From: Hevea brasiliensis
Lineage: Eukaryota; Streptophyta; Magnoliopsida; Malpighiales; Euphorbiaceae
NCBI RefSeq assembly: GCF_030052815.1
Contig: NC_079509.1
Coordinates: 42,216,750 to 42,280,749, forward strand
Direction: 5' to 3'
DNA length: 64,000 nucleotides
Of this stretch, positions 45,432-55,573 are shown in pieces (positions within the stretch are counted from its first letter, which is position 1; each line of letters opens with the position of its first letter). Below the pieces are notes generated by a model. That model made no database searches. It had not been told where the DNA came from and was given only the letters and a program-made list of their open reading frames with translations. Position numbers and translations under genes: made by a program.

Positions 45432-47319
45432 ATGGCATCCTCGAGTCAGTCGGCAGAAAAGGTTCAGAATGCTAAACTTTGGTCCAAATCAGCTCATAAT
45501 CCGGTACCCTCACAAAATGATGTTTCCGAGGCACATGCTAGCTTACTACCTTCACTAGATCTGAATAAAATAGAGGTCAGAATGAACGACCTCGAGGGTC
45601 TGTCTAATGGATGGAGATCGCTTCCCGATCAGGTCAAGGCACGATTTGAAGAGAAGTACGGGAGGATTGCAACCTTAATGCGAGTCAAGGTCCAAATCCC
45701 GGCATTAAAAGCCATGTTGTCGGTTTGGAATTCTAAGTACGGGGTATTCTCTTTCAATGACATTGATACGGTTCCCACTATGGAAGAATATTAGGCATTG
45801 CTAGGGATTCCTTACTCATTGCAGAACCGGATCTACCTACACCTCGAGCATAGGCAGACCTGGAAACGACTGGCACATATGTTGGGTACTCCCCCAGAAG
45901 AAGTGAAGTCAAAAGAAACCGCCAAAGGAGACACGCATGGTTGGTATTGGAAATATCTCCAGAAATGGTTAGATCAATGCCTCCGAGAGAAATAGTGGGA
46001 TCAAGCTTCGGTAGCACTCGCCTTGGGAATCTATGGTCTGATTTTGTTCCCGGGACCATTGGGAATCATAACTTGCAACGCGGTGGAAGTGTTCTGGACA
46101 GTAGAAAGGCAGGAGATCAATCCAATACCGGCGATCCTTGCGGAGACTTTATTAACCCTTACCCATCAGAGACAACAGGGCAAAGGGTCCCTTAAGTGTT
46201 GTTCTCAACTGTTATACCTCTGGATTATCAGTCACGTGTGTCCCGTGGAGACAAAGGGATTGACTTGGTACCTTGACCAACCTCCCATCGAGAGGATGAC
46301 CCGGTTAGTAATCAGTCTGAAGAATGAACAGCAGTGGTGGGAACGGATTTTGAGTTTCAATGGCCATAATTACTGTTGGAGGAAGCTGTGGACGTCAGGC
46401 CAATCCGTTCTGATCGGTACAGGGGGTAATCAGTCGGTGTCCCTAATTGGAATAACCGGATACACAAGTTACACTCCGGCATTGGTAATGAGGCAGTTTG
46501 GCTCAACACAGTCCGTGATCAACATTGAAGAATACCACCAAGGTCACTTCTACCATGAGCTCAAGGAAGAGGAAGGGCTAAAAATGGCTGCCAGTCTTGG
46601 GAAAACATCACTCTGATGGAGAGATCACCTAAAGGCCCAAATGCCTCGGGCGATTATCTTAAATGGAGAGCTGACAGGGACCGAGAACACTCTCAGAGAA
46701 TTCCAGACAAGAACCTCGCCAAAGCGCCCTATTAGAAGAAGGCGATGATTGCTGGATGACTCGCTACAGAAGGCAAATACCGAGAACTCACAACTGCAAG
46801 AACGAATGAAACAGTTGGAGGACCAACAGCAAAAGCTTAAAAGAAGAGTGAGAAGACTCAAGGAAGAGGCAAGAGCCGAAAGGATGGGGTTCGAAAAGCA
46901 AGAGGTACAGTGGGAAAAGGAAAAAGACTCTCTTCAAGCTGAGGTCAAAGAGATGAAAGGGCAGAATAGTAAGCTTCAGGAAAGGATGAAATACCAAGAG
47001 GTACTCATTGAAGAGTATAAGCAAGAAAACAAAAAGAAGAAGCTCGAAACAAAAGAATAGGCACTACTCATCAACGATATCTTGAAAGAGTGTGCTAAGG
47101 AAAGGAAAGAGAAAGAAAACAAGTCGCCTCTATCAAGAACTGAAAGAGAATGTTGACCAGCTGGAGAGAATGATAGCACAGGGAAAACAAGAACTATTAC
47201 CTGAATCCGAGTATGCTCTGAAAGCATTCGATCCTGCCAAGCAAGAAGAAAGGTTATATGAGTATCTCAGAAAATGTCATCTCATTATAAAGAACCTCCC
47301 AGAGCCTAGGCCGATGTAA
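45432..47319 (+). pseudogene. Extra ORF1 of the Ogre/Tat element (plant DUF7745-like + coiled coil)
   Basis: From ATG 45432 (MASSSQSAEK) one frame is kept to about 47100, broken by stops at 45792 (TAG), 45993 (TAG), 46614 (TGA), 46746 (TGA) and 47058 (TAG). The last part then continues in another frame to 47319. The N-terminal half shows YGRIATLMRVKVQIPALKAM, FNDIDTVPTMEEY and LGIYGLILFP, the pattern of a plant-specific domain found in many repeat-derived proteins (DUF7745, from memory). The second part (46749-47060) is a long Lys/Glu/Gln coiled coil. The role of this ORF in the Ogre life cycle is not known to me. Confidence 0.75.
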
Positions 47320-47752
47320 AGAATATGGTGTACAAATTATTCAGTTAATGAAATGATTTTTGGACCATTGTTTAGTAAATTTGTGAATGAATAATATGAC
47401 TCCCGTAGGAACTCCCTCGCTAGGGTTATGTGAAAAATTGAATGCGCTATATGGACAGGTATCATAAATGCGCATTCAATCCCGTCATTCACGGTCAGAC
47501 CATCGAACGATGCCATGATAAAGTTGATGCGATTATCCTTTTACAGATGACAACCTGGCTCTCAAATGCTACTGTATCCTTCGTCCAGATCAAGACTTTT
47601 AGTTTCTTTGCAAAATTCGAAGTTTATTTAAAATTTTCTTTTTTCTTTACCCCTCACAGGAAATCAATATTGCTTCAAACAAGGCAAGTCTGACCAAGCA
47701 CACGGTTCAACCCAAACGAGTGTACTTAACAAGATCTCGAACAAGGAAGATA
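47320..47752 (+). other. ORF1-gag intergenic region with acceptor-like site
   Basis: No gene. A pyrimidine tract followed by CACAG at 47655-47659 looks like a splice acceptor about 95 bp before the gag ATG. It may allow gag to be made from a spliced RNA that skips ORF1, but this is inference. Confidence 0.45.
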
Positions 47753-50017
47753 ATGGAAGATCAGGAACAAGTGCAGAACCTACAGGGACAGGTTTTCGAT
47801 TTAAAGGATCAGGTCTCAGAACTTATGAGACTAATGAGGGAGATGTCCCAGAATAAACCCACAGCAGAGCCTAGCTTGCCGCTACCTCCTCCACCACCTC
47901 CAACAAATGATCCGCACCAAGCTTCAACTTCTTTTACCTTTCAGTCTCCCATCCCGGACCCGACAATCACTGTCAATCCGGTTACCACAAATAATGACCT
48001 ACCTTATTCTCATTACCCAACCGTCCCAAACACCGACGCATACCCTTCGAATATAATCCCTCCAATTCACTTCACCCCTCATCTTCCAACTGGGGGAGTA
48101 TTCCATGCAGTGGGAGGGGAAAATAAGACTAAAGAAAGCGAGAAACTGTCCGCCCTAGAAGAAAGATTGAGAGCTATAGAGGGCCTGAATATATATGGCT
48201 CAGTGGACGTGGCATCACTAAGATTAGTACCGGATGTGGTGGTGCCACCCAAATTCAAGGTCCCCGATTTTGACAAGTATACTGGGAATTCGGACCCTCG
48301 AATTCATTTGGCCACCTATATTGCCAAGATGTCCTCTATGACAGATGATGACAGACTGTTAATCCACTTCTTTCACGAGCCTCTCCGAGCAGCCTTGAGG
48401 TGGTGCGTTGAGCTAGACAGAGCATCGCACTGGAAGGATTTAGCCGAGGCCTTTTTGAAGCAGTACAAATTTAACTGCGATGTGGCCCCCACAAGGAGGG
48501 ATCTTCAGAATCTGGTGCAGAAAGACCGGGAAAGCTTCAAGGAATATGCCCAGAGATGGAGAGAAAAGGCGGCGGAAGTACATCCCCCGGTGACCGATAA
48601 TGAGTTATGCTCTCTGTTTATCGAGACTTTGAAGGCTCCCTACTTCAACTTGATGATTGGAAACACTTCCAACAGCTTCTCTGACATCATCCAGGCGGGT
48701 GAGAGAATTGAGGCCAACTTAAGAATGGGACGACTGCAGGAGTCAGCTGAGAACCCTGCAAAGAAGACTGCCAACTTTGGCAAGAAGAAGGAGGGTGATG
48801 TGCATTCTGTCACCCGTCAGAATAATTACTCCCTATTTCCCCAAAATAACTACCGGCCATATCCTTCCCCTCATGGCCAAACCGTCGCAAACATCCCACC
48901 TCCCTTCCCAAATTATCCACACCCGCGCCCACAATATCCCCCACCTACAAATTACCAACCAAGACCGCCTCCTCCTCCTGCTCAACCAAGACCACCACAA
49001 AATAATCCAAGGCCCCCAAGAAACCCTGATCCACCTCTTCCCCTCCCACTCAGTGAAATATACCGATACCTTGTCGGTATAAACCAAATTGTACCAGTCC
49101 CCTTAGACCCAATCCAGCCACCATACCCCAGGTGGTATGATGCCACTGCCCGTTGTGAGTACCATGGAGGGGCACAAGGGCATTCAACTGATAACTGCGG
49201 GGCACTCAGAGGGAGAGTGCACGCTTTAATCCGAAATGGGTGGTTGAAGATCGAGGGAAATGGTTCCCTCCCCAATGTTACCTCAAACCCACTGCCTAAC
49301 CATAATACGGGCAGTGGTGTAAATATGATAGAGTCTGAGGAAGAAGGATCAACACCAGAAGTAGACAAGCTGGTTCCTTACTTTGAGGAGATTTTTGCTG
49401 TAGCAATGAGGGAAGGCTACCTTTGCCCTCAGGTAGCGGGATTCGAAGAGAGTACGGGGTGTCCTTACCATGGAGGGGCAACTGACCATGAGCTGCGAGA
49501 TTGTGAAGGGTTCAAACGGGAGGTCCAGAACTTGCTATCCCTCAAAGTTCTGAGATATCAGACAAGGTCGAAGACGGAAGAGGAAGTGAACACCACCAGA
49601 TTCAGCCAAACGGCTTCTACCTCCAAACCCAGAATCACCTTCTCACCCCCGGTAGCCTCACCGCCAGTAACGGTTATCCGAACTCCGCCTCAGCTCCCCG
49701 TCACCAATACTCACGCTGTCCCATGGAATTATAATTTCCAAGTTTTCACTCAGGGAGCGTCAAGCAGTACATCCGCTCCTAGTCTTGCCTCACCTCCGGC
49801 ACCACCAAAACCATGTTTCGCTCCTCACGAGCATTTCAGAATGACTTATGCTGGACCTACCAGCAACATTACTCCCCAAACTAGTCCTCAGCCCGTTATC
49901 GCAACAAAGCCCTCTCCACCTGAGCAAGAAGTCGAGTTTATAACTCGAAGTGGGAGGTGTTACGGAAACGAAGAAAGAGAAAAGAGGAAAGGGAAAGTAA
50001 AAATGGGAGAGTCATAA
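47753..50017 (+). CDS. Gag of the Ogre/Tat element
   Basis: The ATG at 47753 (MEDQEQVQNLQGQ) opens a 754-residue frame. The N-terminus has a short coiled coil, then Pro/Thr-rich sequence. Residues about 180-340 are the retrotransposon gag capsid domain (FDKYTGNSDPRIHLATYI, WKDLAEAFLKQYKFN, ESFKEYAQRWREKAAEV). Then comes a long Pro-rich linker and two knuckle-like motifs, CEYHGGAQGHSTDNC (about residue 467) and CPYHGGATDHELRDC (about residue 569), of CX2HX5HX4C form instead of the usual CCHC. It forms the particle shell and binds the element RNA. The frame ends at TAA 50015-50017, beyond which the same frame continues (50018 onward), so this stop probably interrupts an originally longer gag-protease ORF. 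Confidence 0.88.
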   Translation: MEDQEQVQNLQGQVFDLKDQVSELMRLMREMSQNKPTAEPSLPLPPPPPPTNDPHQASTSFTFQSPIPDPTITVNPVTTNNDLPYSHYPTVPNTDAYPSNIIPPIHFTPHLPTGGVFHAVGGENKTKESEKLSALEERLRAIEGLNIYGSVDVASLRLVPDVVVPPKFKVPDFDKYTGNSDPRIHLATYIAKMSSMTDDDRLLIHFFHEPLRAALRWCVELDRASHWKDLAEAFLKQYKFNCDVAPTRRDLQNLVQKDRESFKEYAQRWREKAAEVHPPVTDNELCSLFIETLKAPYFNLMIGNTSNSFSDIIQAGERIEANLRMGRLQESAENPAKKTANFGKKKEGDVHSVTRQNNYSLFPQNNYRPYPSPHGQTVANIPPPFPNYPHPRPQYPPPTNYQPRPPPPPAQPRPPQNNPRPPRNPDPPLPLPLSEIYRYLVGINQIVPVPLDPIQPPYPRWYDATARCEYHGGAQGHSTDNCGALRGRVHALIRNGWLKIEGNGSLPNVTSNPLPNHNTGSGVNMIESEEEGSTPEVDKLVPYFEEIFAVAMREGYLCPQVAGFEESTGCPYHGGATDHELRDCEGFKREVQNLLSLKVLRYQTRSKTEEEVNTTRFSQTASTSKPRITFSPPVASPPVTVIRTPPQLPVTNTHAVPWNYNFQVFTQGASSSTSAPSLASPPAPPKPCFAPHEHFRMTYAGPTSNITPQTSPQPVIATKPSPPEQEVEFITRSGRCYGNEEREKRKGKVKMGES

Positions 50018-51237
50018 ATTAATACGGAAGAGGAGGTGGAGATAGCTGGGGAAGTAGACAGTGCTGAACATAAGGAAGAGGAAGAACTGCTGCTCCAAAT
50101 AATGAAACAGAGCGAGTATGATGTGGTGGAGCAGTTGAGAAAAACACCCGCCCGAATTTCACTATTATCACTGATCCTGAGCTCGGAAGTCCACCGACAA
50201 GCCTTACAAAGAATCCTGGATCAAGCCTTTGTAAACCCCGACATTACTCCGGGGCAGTTTGAGAAGATAGTAGAACAAATCCAGGCATTCAGCTTTGTAG
50301 CCTTTTCTGAAGAGGAGGTAGACCCCGCAGGCTTAGGGCACAATAAAGCTCTACATGTAACTGTGAAGTGTAAGGGTTGTATAGTGGCCAAGGTCCTCAT
50401 CGATAACGACCCTCAATGTACTGCCTAGCGCTACCTTAGCCAGGCTGCCGGTCGACCAATCGTATATACGTCAGAATGCAATGGTGGTAAGAGCCTTTGA
50501 CGGTACCAAGAGAGAGGTGCTAGGAGACATTGACTTGCCAATCCAAGTCGGTGCATGTACTTTCAACGTCACGTTTCAGGTAATGAACATTGAGCCGGCT
50601 TACACTATGCTGTTGGGAAGGCCATGGATCCATTCTCACACGTCGCTCCTTCAACTTTGCACCAGAAAATAAAATACATTAAGGGCGGCAAAATCATCAC
50701 TGTAAGGGGTGAAGAAGCCATATTGGTCACCAAGCCGCAATCACTTCCTTATGTGGAAGCGGCCGAGGAGTCATTGGAGAGTTCTTTCCAGGCCCTTGAA
50801 TTGCAAGATACCGGGAAGGAAGGGGCTATGGCTATGGTGGCCAAAGTGATGTCGAGGAACGGGTATCAAGAGGGGAAAGGCTTGGGCACCACACTGCAAG
50901 GAATCATGGAACCCATACCGGCTATTCAGAAAATAGGCCGTTGTGGTTTGGGATATGAGGAGGATGCCCTCGTGGATGGGCGATTCTGGATAAGGAAAAT
51001 ACTTCGGGATCAGAGGTTTGACCAGAAGATGGGAAAGATGAAAGTAGTCCTGAGAATCACGGAGATCTTCACTAAGCCGGTCATTCAACATCCGGCAAAT
51101 ACAGAAGAATCACCCGATGATCCATCCATAGATGTCATCCAACTGGACTCCTTGTATGAGGCCCTAGTCTCGCCAATGGCTGAGGGACAGGAGCTTGACA
51201 ACTGGACAACAGAGGATATCCCTGTACTCAATTTCTA
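50018..51237 (+). pseudogene. Protease and G-patch part of the Ogre/Tat polyprotein, frameshifted
   Basis: The gag frame continues to 50428 (EYDVVEQLRKTPARISLLSL and a PGQFEKIVEQIQAFSF region), up to the protease active-site area. That area reads VLIDND and then loses frame, apparently through a small deletion at about 50405-50415, so the expected Asp-Asn-Gly-Ser-Ser core is destroyed. The protease body continues at 50481-50640 (VVRAFDGTKREVLGDIDLPI, MLLGRPWIHS). A second shift near 50645 leads into 50655-51237, which holds a G-patch-like stretch (NGYQEGKGLGTTLQGIMEPI, GRCGLGYE). It ends with TAG at 51236-51238, at the edge of the probable intron. Confidence 0.78.
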
Positions 51238-51420
51238 GTAAAGTACCTCTGGTTATCTACACTTGATCATTTTGTCCATGGTGACAAGTGTAATACTGTA
51301 AATGGACCTTTTCTTATGGCATTAATATTAATGAATTGATAGCGCATTTTAAATCCAATACTCTTTTTCTTTCCTTTTTAATTCTATCCTTATAACACGT
51401 TCTATTCTTTATTCATTCAG
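51238..51420 (+). other. Probable intron between protease and RT
   Basis: GTAAAGT at 51238-51244 is a good donor. A pyrimidine-rich tract and ATTCATTCAG end at 51420. The region between is stop-rich and non-coding, but immediately after the AG the pol frame is open to 51848. The exon before would end with two bases of a codon that the first G of the next exon completes. Today that codon reads TAG. An intron in this position is known from Ogre elements, where splicing decides whether pol is made. Confidence 0.6.
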
Positions 51421-54400
51421 GACTATTCATCAATTAACACCTAATAATCCAATAGACTCAGAAATTCCTCTGGTTAATTTTGAAATCCCCATAGCTGCCA
51501 TTACTTCAAGTGATTCTGAGGAAGACCTTACACAAGAAGACAGTGATAAGGATGAGCCCTCCCTCGTGCCTTGTGGAGACGAAACGCGCACCGTAAACTT
51601 AGGCACGGAAGAAGTAAAAAGGGAACTTAAGGTAGTGGAAAGTGAAGAATTGGGAGATATGATCAGTCTGCTTAAAGAATTCCTCGATGTATTTTCCTGG
51701 AGCTATGATGATATGGTGGGTTTGGACCCTCAGATAGTAACGCACAAAATTCCCTTAATCCCAGGAACGATTCCGGTGAAGCAGAAACTAAGGAGAATGA
51801 ATCCCGACACACTGCTCAAGGTTCGAGATGAAGTCAAGAAAGCAAGATGACGCCGGTTCTTGGAAGTAGTCAAATATCCCCAATGGGTGGCTAACGTCGT
51901 CCGTGAATGAAGAAGGACGGGAGAGTCAGGGTGTGCATTGACTACAGGGATCTTAATAAAGCTAGCTTGAAAGACGATTTCCCTCTCCCCCACATTGATG
52001 TGTTAGTTGACAATGCTGTGGGATTGGGCAGGTGTTCGTGTATTGATGGGGCATCAGGGTACAATCAGATCCCAATGGACGAGGAAGACAAGGATAAAAC
52101 TGCTTTCATCACTCAATAGGGAGTATTTTGCTATCGGGTCATGCCCTTCGGGTTGAAGAATGCCGGGGCTACTTACGGTAGCGCAATGGTCACATTATTC
52201 CACGATATGATGCATAAAGAAGTGGAGGTGTACGTGGATGATATGATCATTAAATCCAGGGGAGAAGAGAGCCACGTTCAGGTGATGAGAAGGGTATTCG
52301 AAAGGCTCAGGAAATACCAGTTGAAACTGAACCCTGCCAAATGCATATTCGGAGCTAGATCGGGAAAGTTGTTGGGATTCATAGTAAGCGAGATAGGGAT
52401 AGAAGTAGATCCAGACAAAGTTCGAGCTATTCAAGAAATGCCATCCCCAAAAAGCGAAAGGAGGTGCGCGATTTTAGGAAAGTTGAACTACATTTCGAGA
52501 TTTATTTCTAATCTTACTGCCAAAGCTGAGCCTATTTTCAGACTACTCCGGAAGAACAACCCTACCCAATGGGATTCAGTTTTTCAAGCGGCTTTCGAGA
52601 CAATCAAGCAGTATCTGTCAAATCCACCAGTATTGGTTCCACCTGTGGCGGGCAGGCCTTTGATCCTGTATATGGCAGTCCAGCAGAACTCGATGGGATG
52701 TGTTTTGGGACAACATGATGATACCGGCCGAAAAGAGAGGGCCATTTATTACCTGAGCAAGAAATTCAATGATTGTGAATCAAGGTACTCTTTCTTAGAA
52801 AAGACTTGCTGCGCGTTAGCCTGGACAGCAAATCGCCTCAAGCACTACATGTTGAATCACAAGACATGGCTCATCTCCAGGATGGATCCTATCAGATATG
52901 TATTCGAAAGCCCATTCGTGCCAGGAAGGATAGCCAAGCGGCAGGTTATACTCTCCCAGTACGACATAGTCTACGTGACCCGGAAAGCGGTAAAAGGTAG
53001 CGTGATCGCTGACCTCCTAGCGGAAAATCCTATCCAGGATTATAAAGCTCTGGATTTTGAGTTCCTTGATGAGCATATTAATGAGGTAGACTGCGAAGAA
53101 GATGGGCCAGCCGACGTATGGGAAATGTATTTTGATGGAGCAGTCAATTTATCCGGGAATGGAATCGGAGCTGTACTAGTTTCCCCGGACGGAAAACATT
53201 TCCCGATAGCTGTCAAGTTGAGATTTGACTGTACCAACAATGTCGCAGAATATGAAGCTTGTGTAATGGGTCTACAAGCTGCTATCCAGATGAAAATCAG
53301 AAAGTTGGAGGTGTACGGAGACTCGGCTCTGATAATTTATCAAGTCAAGGGAGAATGGCAAACCAAAGATCCCAAGCTGATCCCATATCAGAAGTACCTA
53401 CTGGAGCTAATCAAGGAATTCGAAGAAATCTCTTTCACCCATCTTAGCAGAGACAAGAATCAATTTGCTGATGCCTTAGCTACTCTAGATGTTATGGCTC
53501 AAATCGAAGAAGGGCAGACGACTCAAGCATTGAAGATTAAAGCAAGGGATGAGCCAACTTACTGCTTTATGGTTGAAGAAGAGCCCGATGGAAAACCTTG
53601 GTATCATGATATCCTGGTCTACTGCAGAAACAGAGAATTCCCCTCTGGGGCAAGCAAAAATGAAAAGAAGATGATTCGGAGATTAGCGTTGGGATACTTC
53701 CCCAGTGGAGAAACCCTATACAAGAGGAGCTCCAACGGCGAATTATTGAGATGTGTAGATGCAAAAGAGGCAAAGAGAATCCTTTTTGAAACTCATGAGG
53801 GAAATTGTGCAACTCATGCCAATGGACACATGATGGCTAAGCAAATCATGCGACGTGGGTATTTTTGGACCACAATGGAGAAGGATAGCGTCGAGTATTT
53901 CCGGAAGTGCCATAAGTGTCAGATCTATGCCGATCCGATAAACGTGCCACCTCATAAGCTGTTCATCCTCGTCTCACCATGGCCTTTCGCAATGTGGGGC
54001 ATCGATGTGATTGGTCCCATCAATCCCAAGGCATCCAATGGACACAGATTTATCCTAGTGGCCATCGACTATTTCTCCAAATGGGTCGAAGCAACGTCGT
54101 ATGCTCACATCACGCAGAACACGTTTCTTAAATTCTTCAGAAGCAATATCATCTGCCGGCATGGTCTCTCGAATGAAATCTTCACTGATAATGCCAAGAA
54201 CTTGAATGGTCCGAAGATTCAGGAATTATGTGATCAATACAAAATCCGGCATCTCAATTCCTCCCCGTACCGTCCCCAGATGAATGGAGCGGTGGAAGCC
54301 GCGAACAAAAATCTAAAGAGAATAATCCGGAAAATGACGGTCACATATAGGGATTGGCATGATATGCTTCCCTACGCTCTTCATGCATACCGGACTTCCG

Positions 54401-54846
54401 TAAGAACCTCGACCGGGGCAACTCCATACTCACTGGTCTACGGGATGGAAGCAGTTTTACCTATTGAGGTTGAAATTCCTTCCCTAAGGATTCTGAAGGA
54501 ATCAGGGATTGATGAATCAGAATGGATCCAGTCAAGGTTGGATCAGTTAAACCTGCTGGATGAGAAAAGATTAACAGCAGCATGTCATGGGCAATTATAC
54601 CAGAGGAGAATGGCTAAGGCATTTGACAAAAGCGTTCGCCCACGCGAATTCCGAACCGGAGACCTAGTTCTGAAGAAAGTTCTGCCGAACCAAAACGATC
54701 CCCGGGACAAATGGTCACCAACCTACGAGGGACTCTATGTGGTTAAAAAGGCATTTTCTGGAGGAGCCTTGATCTTAACCCACATGGACGGTGAAGAATT
54801 CCTGAGATCTGTGAATGCCGACACTGTCAAGAGATACTATGCATAA
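51421..54846 (+). CDS. Pol of the Ogre/Tat element: RT, RNase H, second RNase H, integrase
   Basis: Open from 51422. A stop at 51848-51850 and frame changes between about 51840 and 51905, plus TAG at 52117-52119 (in the place of a Trp codon), are the breaks. From 52120 to TAA 54844-54846 it is fully open. RT: CIDYRDLNKASLKDDFPLP, GASGYNQIPM, MPFGLKNAGATY, YVDDM (52231-52245). RNase H: LILYMAVQQNSMGCVLGQ, YYLSKKF, KTCCALAW. A second RNase H: MYFDGA (Asp 53134), AEYEA (Glu 53248), YGDSALI (Asp 53320), QFADALA (Asp 53470). Integrase: HEGNCATHANGH zinc part with CHKCQ, then GID (Asp 54004), TDNAKN (Asp 54187) and GAVEAANK (Glu 54295), a D-D-35-E triad. The catalytic residues all look intact. Confidence 0.9.
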
Positions 54847-55573
54847 AATAGGTAAAGGATGAAAACCCGAAAGGGCGTCCCAAAAAAAAAAAAAAAAAAA
54901 AAAAAACTTGGGGTGAAAACCCGAAAGGGCATCCCAAGAACCAAAGTGGAGAAATAAGGAAGGGGGTATGAAACCAAGGATGGAGAAGAGACCGTTACGG
55001 CATGAGGCTTCAGAGAACTTGAAATAATGGCAGTTAAAAGACTTCAAAACCAACTAAAAGGAATATGTGAGATCTATCCTTGTACCCTTCCTTTTCCTTT
55101 GAAAGTCTATTTTTCCTAAAGCCATAATAAAGTTATACTTTATTCTTTCTGCTTTTGTTGTCCTGTTTACTCACTTTTTAATACTATCCTTTCTCTTTGT
55201 TTAATGCGCTATTGATTAGTTAAAATTTTTGCCATAAGATTTGAATTCAAAAATTGATAACCTCACGTACTTTATTATGAGATTTTCAGGGAATGGCTTT
55301 CGAAAAAAGAAAAAAGAAAAAAGAAAAAAGAAAAAAAAAAAAAAAACTAGGGGTGAAAACCCGAAAGGGCGCTTCTGGTCGAATGGACGAAAAGAAAGTG
55401 AAAACCCGCAAGGGCGCTTTCCGTAAAATAGGAAGAAAGTCGGGAACAGAAAAGGGGCATCCGAAGGAATGGGATCATAGGTCAAGTCTTGCAACTCCTC
55501 CTCCATTAATCATCGGCCTTCGGTATCTTGTTAAGTACACTTCGTCAGGAAAGAACTTCATGTGTCAGGGTTA
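54847..55573 (+). other. 3' UTR with four GNRA-capped hairpin repeats
   Basis: Four copies of outer stem - AAAA - CCC - GNRA - GGG - outer stem: (1) 54857-54880, (2) 54907-54938, (3) 55346-55379, (4) 55394-55421. The inner part is CCCGAAAGGG three times and CCCGCAAGGG once. The outer stems differ in sequence but pair each time: GGATG/CGTCC, CTTGGGGTG/CATCCCAAG, ACTAGGGGTG/CGCTTCTGGT and GAAAGTG/CGCTTTC, with G-U pairs that only work in plus-strand RNA. Copies 1-2 and the two later copies are separated by A-rich runs (54882-54906 and 55302-55346) and ordinary 3' UTR. No protein frame here is convincing. Confidence 0.7.

Noticed and set aside
52195..53955. Several minus-strand frames within Ogre pol
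   Set aside because: Shadows of an intact pol reading frame with catalytic motifs.
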